Notes under the pieces: model-generated | Seen by the model: the letters and a program-made list of their open reading frames with translations, nothing else | Database searches by the model: none | Told to the model about the DNA's origin: nothing | Program-made: the position numbers and the translations under genes | In this document: in pieces, positions 1 through 8,456 of the stretch | Layout of the letters: each line of letters starts with the position of its first letter | Numbering within the stretch: the stretch's first letter is position 1 | Assembly: GCF_002270415.1 (NCBI RefSeq) | Contig: NZ_NNRI01000013.1 | Location: forward strand, 609,614 to 673,613 | Origin: Mesorhizobium sophorae | GTDB lineage: Bacteria; Pseudomonadota; Alphaproteobacteria; Rhizobiales; Rhizobiaceae | Length of the DNA stretch: 64,000 bases | Direction of reading: 5' to 3'

Positions 1-60
1 ACCAAGGATGGCCATCTGACCGACAAGCCGCAGGTCATCCGCATCGAGCGGGCAGGGTAG
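1..60 (+). CDS. C-terminal end of a truncated gene, possibly homoserine dehydrogenase
   Basis: Only the last 19 codons are present; the frame reads to a TAG at 58-60 and ends in TDKPQVIRIERAG. The tail is too short to identify by itself. In many Rhizobiales the gene upstream of glpX is homoserine dehydrogenase (hom), and a C-terminus ending in a PQ-[VM]-IRIE-like string would fit such an enzyme, but this is inference from gene order recalled from related genomes. It is read in the same direction as the genes that follow. Confidence 0.4.
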   Translation, partial: TKDGHLTDKPQVIRIERAG

Positions 61-197
61 CTTCTCCATTCAGGTCGCCGCGCGGGAGAGGAATCCCGCC
101 GGTATTGCGCGTCGGTCTGGTGGCAAGCCGCCACGACCGACCGGAACGAATTCGCTTGGGCACCGTTTCCTTGGTCAGCAACCAAAGGAACCGCTTC

Positions 198-554
198 ATG
201 GCCGATACCAACAAGTCCGACAGCCCCCACATCGACGACATCCAAAAGACGCTGGAAAAGCAGATCGCCGAACTGCGCAAGGAGATCACCAAGATCAACA
301 AGAGCATTTCGGCGCGGAGCGCGGAAATGCTCGACGACGCCAGCGAGCAGGCTTCGGATTTGTACGATACAGCCGCAGCCCGCGCGTCGCGAACCGCACA
401 GCAGTTGCGCAGCCAGGCGCAGGCGGTGTCGGATGTCGCGCGCGACAATCCCGGTACGACGACGGCTGTGATCGGCGTGATCGGCCTGCTCGGCTTTCTG
501 GCCGGCCTCGCCATTGGCCAGTCGATGAACGACAACTCGCGCCGCTGGTATTGA
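198..554 (+). CDS. DUF883/ElaB-YqjD-like membrane-anchored protein
   Basis: 118-residue protein. The first two thirds are polar and predicted helical, with heptad-like spacing (EKQIAELRKEITKINKSI and the following Ala/Gln-rich stretch). The C-terminus has one hydrophobic Gly-rich segment (about residues 90-108) followed by a short NDNSRRWY tail. This is the DUF883 architecture, in which a helical cytoplasmic part is anchored by a C-terminal membrane helix; the E. coli relatives ElaB and YqjD are inner-membrane proteins linked to ribosomes and stationary phase. ATG 198 was chosen over an upstream in-frame start at 105 because AAAGGAA lies at the right distance before it. The specific role here is unknown. 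Confidence 0.8.
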   Translation: MADTNKSDSPHIDDIQKTLEKQIAELRKEITKINKSISARSAEMLDDASEQASDLYDTAAARASRTAQQLRSQAQAVSDVARDNPGTTTAVIGVIGLLGFLAGLAIGQSMNDNSRRWY

Positions 555-625
555 CCGCGGAGTGATGGAGCCGGCCTTGCCGGCTCATTTCTCTGTTTTC
601 AGCACGTCATTGCCAGGAGGGCACC

Positions 626-793
626 ATGGCTTCATCGATGTTGATCAGCATCCTGATCACGTTCCTCGTCATCATCCTCGTTCTCTATCTGGTTCAGCGC
701 CTTCCGCTGGACGCCCGGATGAGACAGATCGCCCAGATCATCGTCATCATCATCGGCATCATTTCACTGCTCAAATACCTTGCGGTTTTCTAG
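626..793 (+). CDS. Small two-helix membrane protein, Thivi_2564 family
   Basis: 55-residue ORF starting ATG 626 behind a strong AGGAGG. It has two hydrophobic helices (about residues 5-23 and 36-54) joined by a short loop containing RLPLDARMRQI. This matches the small Thivi_2564-type membrane proteins, which keep a short Pro-Met/Leu-Asp loop between two helices and whose function is not known. It follows the DUF883-like gene by 71 bases in the same direction and is followed by a strong terminator, so the two small membrane proteins may share a transcript. It is too short for most ORF cut-offs and easy to miss. Confidence 0.75.
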   Translation: MASSMLISILITFLVIILVLYLVQRLPLDARMRQIAQIIVIIIGIISLLKYLAVF

Positions 794-823
794 GCCGCAG
801 CGGCTCGATTTTCCACTTTACAA

Positions 824-860
824 GCCGGCCCGGTTCTTTACGACCGGGCCGGCCTCGTTT
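824..860 (+). terminator. Intrinsic terminator after the small membrane protein genes
   Basis: Perfect 11-bp inverted repeat: GCCGGCCCGGT at 824-834 pairs with ACCGGGCCGGC at 843-853 around an 8-base loop, followed by CTCGTTT. The stem is very GC rich; the U-tract is short but present. It separates the small membrane protein gene from glpX. Confidence 0.75.
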
Positions 861-996
861 CAAGAATGCGGTTTAATCGATTGATATTGCTGGTTATTCG
901 ATAAAAATCCTGTGAGGTCTTGCCGTTGTCATGCTCGTTTGACAAAAGAGACGCGCCTCCGGCGGGAGGCCGCATATCAACGAGGAAAATTGCCAG

Positions 997-1980
997 ATGA
1001 ACGTGGCCCAGAACATTGTCGCCGGCCTTGACCGGATACTCACCATGGAGCTGGTGCGCGTCACTGAACGCGCCGCCGTCGCGGCTGCCAGGCTGCGCGG
1101 GCGCGGCGACGAAAAGGCGGCCGACCAGGTCGCCGTCGATGCCATGCGCCAGGAGCTCAACCGGCTTGCCATCAGGGGCACGGTGGTGATCGGCGAGGGC
1201 GAGCGGGACGAGGCGCCGATGCTCTATATCGGCGAGGAAGTCGGCTCGGGCAAAGGCCCGGCGGTCGATATTGCGCTCGATCCGCTCGAAGGCACGACGA
1301 TCTGCGCCAAGAACCTGCCCAATGCGCTCGCCGTTATCGCGATCGCCGAGAAGGGCAGCCTGCTGTTCGCGCCCGACGTCTACATGGACAAGATCGCCAT
1401 CGGTCCCGGCTATGCCGACGGCGTCATCGATATCGACGCCTCGCCGGCCGACAACATCGCCAGCCTTGCCCGCGCCAAGGGCGTCGCGGTGTCGGACATC
1501 ACCGCCTGTATCCTCGACCGGCCACGCCACACCAAGCTGATCGACGCCGTGCGCGCCACGGGTGCAGCGATCCGGCTGATCGGCGATGGCGACGTCGCCG
1601 GCGTCATCCACACCACCGATCCCGATGAAACCGGCATTGACATCTATCTCGGCACCGGTGGCGCACCGGAGGGTGTGCTGGCAGCGGCGGCGTTGCGCTG
1701 CACGGGCGGCCAGATGCAGGGCCGGCTGATCCTCGACACGCCGGAAAAGGTCGCACGCGCCGCCAAGATGGGTATTTCCGATCCGAAGCGGGTCTATCGG
1801 ACGGAAGACATGGCGCGCGGCGATGTGCTGTTTGCGGCCACCGGTGTCACCGACGGCAACATGCTGGCCGGCGTCAAGTTCGGCCGCAACACCATCACCA
1901 CCCACACGATCGTGCTGCGCTCGTCGTCGCGGACGGTGCGCGAGATCAAGGCCAGGCACCAGGATCTGGATAAGTTCTAG
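997..1980 (+). CDS. glpX: Fructose-1,6-bisphosphatase class II (GlpX)
   Basis: 327 residues, the usual length for the GlpX family. It hydrolyses fructose 1,6-bisphosphate to fructose 6-phosphate, a step of gluconeogenesis and of sedoheptulose/Calvin-type cycles. The lithium-sensitive phosphatase metal site is visible as GEGERDEAPML near residue 68 and VDIALDPLEGTT near residue 91; GTGGAPEGV near residue 222 is a further conserved GlpX block. ATG 997 is preceded by GAGGA. A 6-bp hairpin (955-960 with 965-970) lies in the leader just upstream; its role is unknown. The gene is followed by a DUF6434-like gene and recJ. Confidence 0.96.
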   Translation: MNVAQNIVAGLDRILTMELVRVTERAAVAAARLRGRGDEKAADQVAVDAMRQELNRLAIRGTVVIGEGERDEAPMLYIGEEVGSGKGPAVDIALDPLEGTTICAKNLPNALAVIAIAEKGSLLFAPDVYMDKIAIGPGYADGVIDIDASPADNIASLARAKGVAVSDITACILDRPRHTKLIDAVRATGAAIRLIGDGDVAGVIHTTDPDETGIDIYLGTGGAPEGVLAAAALRCTGGQMQGRLILDTPEKVARAAKMGISDPKRVYRTEDMARGDVLFAATGVTDGNMLAGVKFGRNTITTHTIVLRSSSRTVREIKARHQDLDKF

Positions 1981-2076
1981 CTTTCTTCCCGTTGTTGGCT
2001 TAGGCGCTTGCGGACCAGCATCGCAGTTGTTAGCCCTGTGGCTGCGTCGGATGACGCAGGCCGCAAGGATTTGAGG

Positions 2077-2301
2077 ATGAAACCGTTCGACTGGCATGCG
2101 GATGCGATTTCGCGTGCCACCGCTGTCACGAAGTCCTATCGCAACACGCAGAACGTGCGCCGCTTTTTCACCCGCGAATGTGGCGATGCGTTCAGGTTCG
2201 ACCGGCCGTTCATGGCTTGGCTCAAGGACGGTGTGGACAAGACCATGGGCGACGCGGCCGACGAATGGCTTCGGCGCCAGGCTGAAAAGCGGAAAGCGTA
2301 G
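2077..2301 (+). CDS. Small DUF6434-like protein
   Basis: 74 residues, start ATG 2077 behind TTGAGG. The protein has the pattern FDWHADAIS-x-ATAVTKSYRNTQNVRRFF followed by F-x-F-x-x-x-FM-x-WLKDGVDKT, matching my recollection of DUF6434, a domain usually attached to a SAP-type DNA-binding domain. Here the domain stands alone. It is likely cytoplasmic, with no signal peptide or membrane segment. The upstream in-frame start at 2008 was rejected because it has no ribosome site and adds low-complexity sequence. Function unknown. Confidence 0.65.
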   Translation: MKPFDWHADAISRATAVTKSYRNTQNVRRFFTRECGDAFRFDRPFMAWLKDGVDKTMGDAADEWLRRQAEKRKA

Positions 2302-2373
2302 TTTTCTTGGCATCTTCCCCGACGGTGCATCACCGCGAACCGCTTGGCTTTGCCTGCCTTAGGCTGTTGCCTG

Positions 2374-2420
2374 TGCATGTCGTTGTCCCAAAACCGCTGC
2401 ACAGTTTTGGGCGACATGCA
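2374..2420. repeat. Interspersed palindromic element, family A, copy 1
   Basis: Nested inverted repeat. Outer arms are TGCATGTCG (2374-2382) and CGACATGCA (2412-2420); inner arms are CCCAAAAC and GTTTTGGG around a short centre. Related copies occur at 11931-11971, 38382-38430 and 55602-55640. It sits between the DUF6434-like gene and recJ. Confidence 0.85.
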
Positions 2421-2454
2421 CTATCCTGCGGCCAACCATGAGTTGGCAAACCGC

Positions 2455-4239
2455 ATGACCGGCGACAAACGCCTCTTCCTCGATGTCAGGCAGTCGGCTA
2501 CCGGGGTTTCCTGGGAGCACCGGCTGACCGAGCGGCAGGACATGGTCGCGCTCGCCATCGCGCAAGGCCACGGCGTGCCCGACATCGTCGCGCGGGTGCT
2601 TGCCGGTCGCGGCGTCACCGCCGAGCAGACCGAGAGGTTTCTCGACCCGACGATCCGCGACCTGTTGCCGGATCCGGCGTCGCTGACCGACATGGACAAG
2701 GCGGCGGCCCGCATCGCGGCTGCGGTGATGGCCAGGGAAAAGGTGGCGATCTTCGGCGACTACGATGTCGACGGCGCTGCCTCGTCGGCCTTGCTGAAAC
2801 GGTTCCTGGCGCATTTCTCGGTACCGTCGGAAATCTATATCCCTGACCGTATTTTCGAGGGTTATGGTCCCAATCCGGATGCGATGCGCGAACTGGTTTC
2901 GCGTGGCGCGACGCTGATCGTCACTGTCGATTGCGGCACCAACAGCGCCGTTTCCATCGACGCCGCCAATGCAGCCGGCGCCGATGTCGTCGTGCTCGAC
3001 CACCATCAGGTCGGCGGTGCCTTGCCGGCGGCAGTTGCCGTCGTCAATCCCAACCGCGATGACGACCTTTCCGGACAGGGCCATCTCTGCGCCGCCGGCG
3101 TGGTCTTCCTCGCCCTTGTGCAGACGGCCAAGATCCTGCGCGGGCGGACAGTAGATGCCACGCCGCCGGACCTGCTTTCCCTGCTCGATCTCACCGCACT
3201 TGCCACCGTCTGTGACGTGGTGCCGCTGACCGGCGTCAACCGTGCTTTCGTGGTCAAGGGACTGCAGATGGCGCGCCAGCAGAAGAACGAAGGGCTGGCT
3301 GCACTTGCACGGGTGTCGCGCATCGGCGAGCCGATTAGCACCTTCCATCTCGCCTATCTGATCGGCCCGCGCATCAATGCAGGCGGGCGCATCGGCGATG
3401 CCGCGCTTGGCAGTCGCCTGCTTGCCACCGACGATCCGGTCGAGGCCCGCACCATTGCCGAGACGCTCGACCGGCTAAACCAGGAACGGCAGATGATGGA
3501 GCAGGAGATGCTGGCAGCGGCCCGCGCCGAGGCCGATGCCGAACTTGCCGGCGGCAACGGCCCGGCCATCGTCGTCACCGCCAGCAACAACTGGCACCCG
3601 GGCATTGTTGGCCTGCTCGCTTCACGGCTGAAGGATCATGCGCGCCGGCCGGCCTTCGCCATCGCCTTCAATGCCAGCGGCACAGGTACCGGCTCGGGCC
3701 GCTCCGTATCGGGCTTCGACCTCGGCCGGCTGGTGCGCGAGGCGGCCGATGCCGGGCTGATCATCAAGGGCGGCGGCCACGGCATGGCGGCCGGAATCAC
3801 AGTGGAGCGGGCGAAGCTTGGCGAGCTCCGGGCATTTTTCGAAGAGCGGGCGGCGGCCGACGTGTTCCGCCTGCAAGGCGAGGAAAGCCTGGCGATCGAT
3901 GGGGCACTTGCCGCCGAAGGCGCGACGCTCGTCCTTCTCGACGCGCTAGAGAAAGCCGGACCGTTCGGCGCCGGGCATGCGGCGCCGGTCTTCGTGCTGC
4001 CGCGTCACCGGCTCGCAGATGCACGGCCGGTTGGCACCAACCACATCCGCGTCGAGCTGCAATCGGACAGCGGCGGCCGCATACAGGCGATCGCCTTTCG
4101 CGCCGTCGATACCGCACTTGGCGAATTCCTATTCAAGAACCGGGGCAAGACGGTGCATGTCGCCGGCTCGCTGTCGGCCAACTACTGGAACGGCAACCGT
4201 ACGGTGCAATTTCGCATCATTGACGCGGCACGTGCGTAG
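2455..4239 (+). CDS. recJ: Single-stranded-DNA-specific exonuclease RecJ
   Basis: 594 residues from ATG 2455. RecJ degrades single-stranded DNA 5' to 3' in RecF-pathway recombination, base excision and mismatch repair. The DHH phosphoesterase motifs are clear: FGDYDVDGAASSALL near residue 100, VTVDCGTNS near 158 and VVLDHHQ near 180. A later DHHA1 part carries GGRIGDAALGSRLL and the KGGGHGMAAG motif, followed by an OB-like C-terminal region. The open frame extends upstream to 2344, but that would put the palindromic element at 2374-2420 inside the protein, so 2455 is preferred. The stop is only 21 bases before the insertion sequence. Confidence 0.95.
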   Translation: MTGDKRLFLDVRQSATGVSWEHRLTERQDMVALAIAQGHGVPDIVARVLAGRGVTAEQTERFLDPTIRDLLPDPASLTDMDKAAARIAAAVMAREKVAIFGDYDVDGAASSALLKRFLAHFSVPSEIYIPDRIFEGYGPNPDAMRELVSRGATLIVTVDCGTNSAVSIDAANAAGADVVVLDHHQVGGALPAAVAVVNPNRDDDLSGQGHLCAAGVVFLALVQTAKILRGRTVDATPPDLLSLLDLTALATVCDVVPLTGVNRAFVVKGLQMARQQKNEGLAALARVSRIGEPISTFHLAYLIGPRINAGGRIGDAALGSRLLATDDPVEARTIAETLDRLNQERQMMEQEMLAAARAEADAELAGGNGPAIVVTASNNWHPGIVGLLASRLKDHARRPAFAIAFNASGTGTGSGRSVSGFDLGRLVREAADAGLIIKGGGHGMAAGITVERAKLGELRAFFEERAAADVFRLQGEESLAIDGALAAEGATLVLLDALEKAGPFGAGHAAPVFVLPRHRLADARPVGTNHIRVELQSDSGGRIQAIAFRAVDTALGEFLFKNRGKTVHVAGSLSANYWNGNRTVQFRIIDAARA

Positions 4240-4260
4240 GGTCACCGTGGGGCGGCCTAG

Positions 4261-5937
4261 CTAGTTTCCGTCCACAAACGCCAATATATTGATATTATTA
4301 CGTGAATCGGAGCTTTGCGTAAGCAAGGCCCGGCGGTTTCAGGTACACTTTGGTTTCATGCCACTGATTCCAAAGCACAATCTGCCACCGCCGGAGCCGA
4401 CAATGCGCCAAGAACGCACCGTCCAAGCGAGCATATTCGATCTTTTCGCCACACACGAGATCGGCCATGAACTGAAGGCGATGTCGCAATGGCTGGATGA
4501 GCATCGCGACCTACTCGGGCTGGTGGCGCGGGACCTGTGTCGAGATGGCGTCAAGGCCACTGGACGGCAAGGGTTGCCCGCCGAAGCAGTGTTGCGTTGT
4601 GCGCTGCTCAAGCAATACCGCCAGCTGAGCTATCAGGAGCTGGCGTTCCATCTTGAGGACTCCGCCTCGTTTCGTGCCTTTGCGCGGATGCCATGGTCGT
4701 GGAGTCCGCAGAAGTCGGTGCTGCAAAAGACGATCAGCGCGATCAGGCCCGAGACCTGGGAACAGGTCAATCGGACACTCCTGTCGGGCGCTCGGCAGGC
4801 GAAGCTCGAAGACGGCACGGTCGTGCGATTGGACAGCACCGTGACCTCGGCACTCATGCACGAGCCGAGCGACAGTAGCCTGCTTTGGGATGCCGTGCGG
4901 GTCATGGTGCGCCTTCTGAAGCGGGCCGATAGCTTGGTCGGCGGCGCTGGCGCATCATGGCGCGATCATTGCCGCGCAGCCAAGAAGCGCGCCCGCAAGA
5001 TCCAGTTCACGCGCGGCCGACCCAATCGCGTCCAACTCTACCGCGAACTGATCGTAATCACTCGCGCGACCTTGGCCTATCTGAAGGAGGCGACCGAGCG
5101 ATTGGCCGAGGCGAGCACTCCGCCGCCCATCGCACTGTGGCAGGCCCAGGTTCGTCACTATCGGCCGCTGATCGAACGCATCATCAGACAGAGCGAGCGG
5201 CGCGTGCTGGCCGGCGAGCCGGTGCCGGCCCGCGAGAAGTTGGTCAGCCTGTTCGAACCGCATGCCGATATCATCGTCAAAGGCAGCCGCGACACCGAAT
5301 ACGGCCACAAGCTCAACCTGACCTCCGGCAGGAGCGGCATGATCCTCGATCTGGTCATCGAAGCAGGCAACCCGGCCGACAGCGACCGCTTGCTGCCGAT
5401 GCTGGAACGCCACATCGACATCTATGGTCAAGCGCCGCGGCAAGCCGCCGCCGATGGCGGCTTCGCCACGCGCGACAACCTGGTTAAAGCGAAGGCGTGG
5501 GGCGTCTCCGACATGGCATTCCACAAGAAAGCCGGCCTCAGGATCGAGGACATGGTCAGAAGCAAGTGGGTCTATCGCAAGCTACGCAACTTCCGCGCCG
5601 GCATCGAAGCTGGCATCTCTTGCCTCAAACGTGCTTACGGCCTGGCTTGCTGCACCTGGCGCGGCCTCGACCACTTCAAGACCTACGTCTGGTCCTCGGT
5701 CGTGGCCTACAACCTCGTCCTCTTCATTCGCCTCAAAGCGACCTGACGCCGACCAGGCATCGCAGTCGCACCCGCACCGGCCAATCCGGTCGCGGGGCGT
5801 GCGCCTAATCGCGCTCGTAGCACCGCTCTGACCAAACCAGCGCCGGTAGTTCCGTCGCATGCCTTCAAATGCTCTGCCAACCGAGGATAAGCGATTGTAA
5901 ACGCTGTAAAAAACGCAGGTTTATGGACGGAAACTAG
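4261..5937 (+). mobile_element. Complete insertion sequence, ISNCY-type, flanked by CTAG
   Basis: A 1.68-kb element bounded by imperfect terminal inverted repeats. The left end begins CTAGTTTCCGTCCA (4261-4274), and the right end (5924-5937) is its exact reverse complement; similarity continues imperfectly inward. CTAG flanks both ends (4257-4260 and 5938-5941), the likely 4-bp target duplication, although because the ends themselves begin with CTAG the exact boundary could be shifted by 4 bp. One intact transposase gene fills the element. It lies between the convergent recJ and patatin genes and breaks neither. Confidence 0.88.
4403..5746 (+). CDS. ISNCY-family DDE transposase
   Basis: 447 residues from ATG 4403 (in-frame starts also at 4358 and 4289). 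An N-terminal helical region typical of IS5/ISNCY transposases is followed by a catalytic core with D144 in VRLDSTVTSALMHEPSDSSLLWD, D351 in QAAADGGFATRD and E402 in NFRAGIEAGISCLKR, the expected DDE triad. A basic segment near residues 190-210 interrupts the core. The frame is intact and the terminal repeats are present, so the element looks capable of movement. The assignment to the ISNCY group rests on the LDSTV and DSSLLWDAVR motifs. Confidence 0.9.
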   Translation: MRQERTVQASIFDLFATHEIGHELKAMSQWLDEHRDLLGLVARDLCRDGVKATGRQGLPAEAVLRCALLKQYRQLSYQELAFHLEDSASFRAFARMPWSWSPQKSVLQKTISAIRPETWEQVNRTLLSGARQAKLEDGTVVRLDSTVTSALMHEPSDSSLLWDAVRVMVRLLKRADSLVGGAGASWRDHCRAAKKRARKIQFTRGRPNRVQLYRELIVITRATLAYLKEATERLAEASTPPPIALWQAQVRHYRPLIERIIRQSERRVLAGEPVPAREKLVSLFEPHADIIVKGSRDTEYGHKLNLTSGRSGMILDLVIEAGNPADSDRLLPMLERHIDIYGQAPRQAAADGGFATRDNLVKAKAWGVSDMAFHKKAGLRIEDMVRSKWVYRKLRNFRAGIEAGISCLKRAYGLACCTWRGLDHFKTYVWSSVVAYNLVLFIRLKAT

Positions 5938-6030
5938 CTAGGATCGTATTTGCTTCCGAAATTCGCCTGGCGCCATTCGCGTTGGTCGGCGCGCGTCATG
6001 AGCCTGTTTCCTTGCCTTGGAAGACGTGAA

Positions 6031-7005
6031 TCAGGCGAGAACGGACTGCAGCCGGGTCAGTTCACCGATCTGCGCCATCGTCGCCTGATAGCCGAGGCTG
6101 ATCGCCTCTTCGGCGCGGTGGAATTCGGTCAGGCCGACATGGCTGAGCTTCGGCTGCAGCGACATGTCGGGCGGATCGCCGGCAAGCCTGGCGCGCGAGA
6201 TGCGGTCCTGGATGATGTTGAAGGCCTCGACCATGACGCCGGTGATGCCGAGCCGCGTCTGATGCGAATGGTGCTCGGGATCGACCCGGCCGGGCCGCGG
6301 CGCATCCTTTTCGATGACCAGCTCGCCGGCGCTGTGCTTGATGACGGCGGCGCGGCCGAACAGATCGTAGTGGAGGTTGACCGCCACCACGAGCGGCTGC
6401 TCATAGGCGCGGCAGACCGAAACCGGCACCGGGTTGACCAGCGCTCCGTCGACCAGCACGCGGCCGTTGCAATTCACCGGCTCGAACACGCCGGGCAGCG
6501 CATAGGAGGCGCGCATTGCGGTGATCAATGAGCCGCTCGACAGCCAGATTTCGTGGCCAGTGCGGATTTCGGAGGTGACGGCGACGAACGGCTTGGCCAG
6601 GTCCTCGAAACGAATGCCGGCCATGTGCTCGCGCAGTCGGGCGTCGAGCTTCATGCCGCCGAACAGGCCGCTGCCGCGCAGATTGAGATCGAGCAAGCCA
6701 AAAATGCGTCGCTTGGTCAGGCTGCGGGCGAATTCTTCCAGTTCGTCCAGTTTGCCTGAGAGGTAGCAGCCGCCGACCAGTGCTCCGATCGACGTGCCGG
6801 CGATCATCGAGACTTCGATGCCGGCCTCATCGAGCGCGCGCAGCACGCCGATATGCGCCCAGCCTCTGGCGCAGCCGCCGCCCAAAGCGAGCGAAATACC
6901 GGTTTTCCTTGGTGGTTTTGTTTCGGATGCGCCGCCCGACGAGGACAGGCCATTGGCCTCCCTGACATCTGGTTTGTTACGCAATGACGCCCACTCGAGC
7001 ATCAT
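6031..7005 (-). CDS. Patatin-like phospholipase, RssA-type
   Basis: 324 residues. A patatin-fold serine hydrolase: oxyanion-hole motif LGGGCARGWAHIGV (about residues 41-54), nucleophile elbow GTSIGA with S72, and the catalytic-dyad Asp in LVDGALVNPVP (D186). The first 35 residues are polar with no signal peptide, so it is probably cytoplasmic. The RssA/YchK group acts on lipid acyl esters, but no substrate is firmly known. Start ATG 7005 is preceded by AAGGGAG. It is the last gene of a leftward folE-hisI-patatin run, 81 bases after hisI, and its 3' end faces the insertion sequence. Confidence 0.9.
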   Translation of the reverse strand: MMLEWASLRNKPDVREANGLSSSGGASETKPPRKTGISLALGGGCARGWAHIGVLRALDEAGIEVSMIAGTSIGALVGGCYLSGKLDELEEFARSLTKRRIFGLLDLNLRGSGLFGGMKLDARLREHMAGIRFEDLAKPFVAVTSEIRTGHEIWLSSGSLITAMRASYALPGVFEPVNCNGRVLVDGALVNPVPVSVCRAYEQPLVVAVNLHYDLFGRAAVIKHSAGELVIEKDAPRPGRVDPEHHSHQTRLGITGVMVEAFNIIQDRISRARLAGDPPDMSLQPKLSHVGLTEFHRAEEAISLGYQATMAQIGELTRLQSVLA

Positions 7006-7086
7006 GATCTCCCTTGTCCCACGGCTAATATAAGGGCGGGCCGTATCGAAATGGTGAATCTATGTGACTTGGATCAGGCAGGAGGT

Positions 7087-7548
7087 TCAAGCTGATGGTT
7101 TCCGATACGTGGTTTCCGCATCGAACAGCGGCTTGCTGCCGTCGTCAACAAGCGTCCCCTTGCCGTCGACCAGCCCCACCGTCCGATAAAAGCATGAACG
7201 TCGACCCGTGTGACAAGTTGCGTCGTGGCCCAACACTTTGACGCGCAGCCACAATGCATCCTGATCGCAATCGGTGCGCATCTCGACGACATGCTGAAAA
7301 TTGCCTGACGTTTCGCCCTTCTTCCACAGCGCGTTGCGCGAACGCGACCAGTAGTGGGCGATGCCTGTCTCCAGCGTCAGCGCCAGCGCTTGCGCATTCA
7401 TGTGCGCAACCATCAGCAGCACGCCGTCTTCGGCGTCGGTGACGACGACCGTGACGAGGCCGGTCGCGTCGAAGCGCGGTGAAAACACCGCGCCTTCCTC
7501 CAACGCTTTCTTGTCCGACGGAGCTTTCGGAAATTCCAGTGCCGACAT
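7087..7548 (-). CDS. hisI: Phosphoribosyl-AMP cyclohydrolase (HisI)
   Basis: 153 residues, a stand-alone cyclohydrolase without the HisE domain. It opens the purine ring of 1-(5-phosphoribosyl)-AMP in the third step of histidine synthesis. Diagnostic motifs are WSRSRNALWKKGETSGN, the metal-binding DCDQDAL and the Cys-containing CHTGRRSCFYR. It lies 34 bases downstream of folE in the same direction, the common folE-hisI arrangement in Rhizobiales; both enzymes are metal-dependent purine-ring hydrolases. Confidence 0.96.
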   Translation of the reverse strand: MSALEFPKAPSDKKALEEGAVFSPRFDATGLVTVVVTDAEDGVLLMVAHMNAQALALTLETGIAHYWSRSRNALWKKGETSGNFQHVVEMRTDCDQDALWLRVKVLGHDATCHTGRRSCFYRTVGLVDGKGTLVDDGSKPLFDAETTYRKPSA

Positions 7549-7582
7549 CGCCGGTCCTTATCTAGCGATATTGGCTAGGGGT

Positions 7583-8218
7583 TTACAGCCCGCCACCGCG
7601 CACCATTGTGACGAAACGAACCTGCTCTTCGGGCGTGTCCTTGAAGACGCCGGTGAAGGTCGAGGTGAGGGTGGTTGAGCCCTGCTTGCGGATGCCGCGC
7701 ATGGCCATGCACATGTGCTCGGCCTCGATCATGACGGCGACGCCGCGCGGATTGAGCACATCCTGGATGACACCGGCGATCTGCGCCGTCAGCGCCTCCT
7801 GGGTCTGCAGGCGATGGGCAAAGATATCGACCACGCGCGCGATCTTGGACAGGCCGACGACCTTGCCGTCCGGCAGGTAGCCGACATGCGCCTTGCCGAT
7901 AATCGGCACCATGTGGTGTTCGCAATGCGAGTGGAACTGGATGTCCTTGACGATGACCAGGTCGTCATAGCCGGCGACCTCCTCGAAGGTGCGACCGAGC
8001 TCTTCCGACGGGCACATGTCGTAGCCGCCGAACATTTCGCGGAAGGCCTTGGCCACCCGCTTCGGTGTGTCGACCAGCCCTTCGCGGTCCGGATTGTCGC
8101 CGGTCCAGCGCAAAAGCGTGTGCACGGCGGCCTCGACTTCGGCTTCGCTCGGCCGATCGGTGACCGGCTTCTCCATATAGGCTGACTGGGGCATGAGTTT
8201 CTTGATGACGGCATCCAT
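7583..8218 (-). CDS. folE: GTP cyclohydrolase I (FolE)
   Basis: 211 residues from ATG 8218. It converts GTP to 7,8-dihydroneopterin triphosphate, the first step of tetrahydrofolate synthesis (and of queuosine in many bacteria). Conserved blocks are DNPDREGLVDTPKRVAKA, FHSHCEHHMVPIIGKAHVGY with the zinc ligands, and GVAVMIEAEHMCM. The frame is open to 8377, but the upstream part does not look like FolE, and MDAVIKK at 8218 has GGGAG ahead of it. It heads the folE-hisI-patatin run and is transcribed divergently from the NifU-like gene across 238 bases. Confidence 0.96.
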   Translation of the reverse strand: MDAVIKKLMPQSAYMEKPVTDRPSEAEVEAAVHTLLRWTGDNPDREGLVDTPKRVAKAFREMFGGYDMCPSEELGRTFEEVAGYDDLVIVKDIQFHSHCEHHMVPIIGKAHVGYLPDGKVVGLSKIARVVDIFAHRLQTQEALTAQIAGVIQDVLNPRGVAVMIEAEHMCMAMRGIRKQGSTTLTSTFTGVFKDTPEEQVRFVTMVRGGGL

Positions 8219-8456
8219 AAAGGCGTCTCCCGTAGTCCCTCTCGGCGGAGGAACGAGTTGAACGGACCACGACCTTTCGGTGTCAGAAACTTGCCCGGTT
8301 TCCAGCCCGTAAGTGGCGTGAACTTCCCGGCAAGGACACTGGCTTTCGTTGTCTTGTCGATACCGGACTGCCAGCATTATATAAGGTCATGACGAGCGAA
8401 AGGAAGACACGACAGCGGCAATCGCTGTTCGCTTGGCGGCGACGGATTGGAAAATA

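Noticed and set aside
111..141. Hairpin GTCGGTC..GACCGAC with an internal GTGGC/GCCAC stem after the partial first gene
   Set aside because: Contains a two-base interruption and has no T-tract, so a terminator call is not justified.
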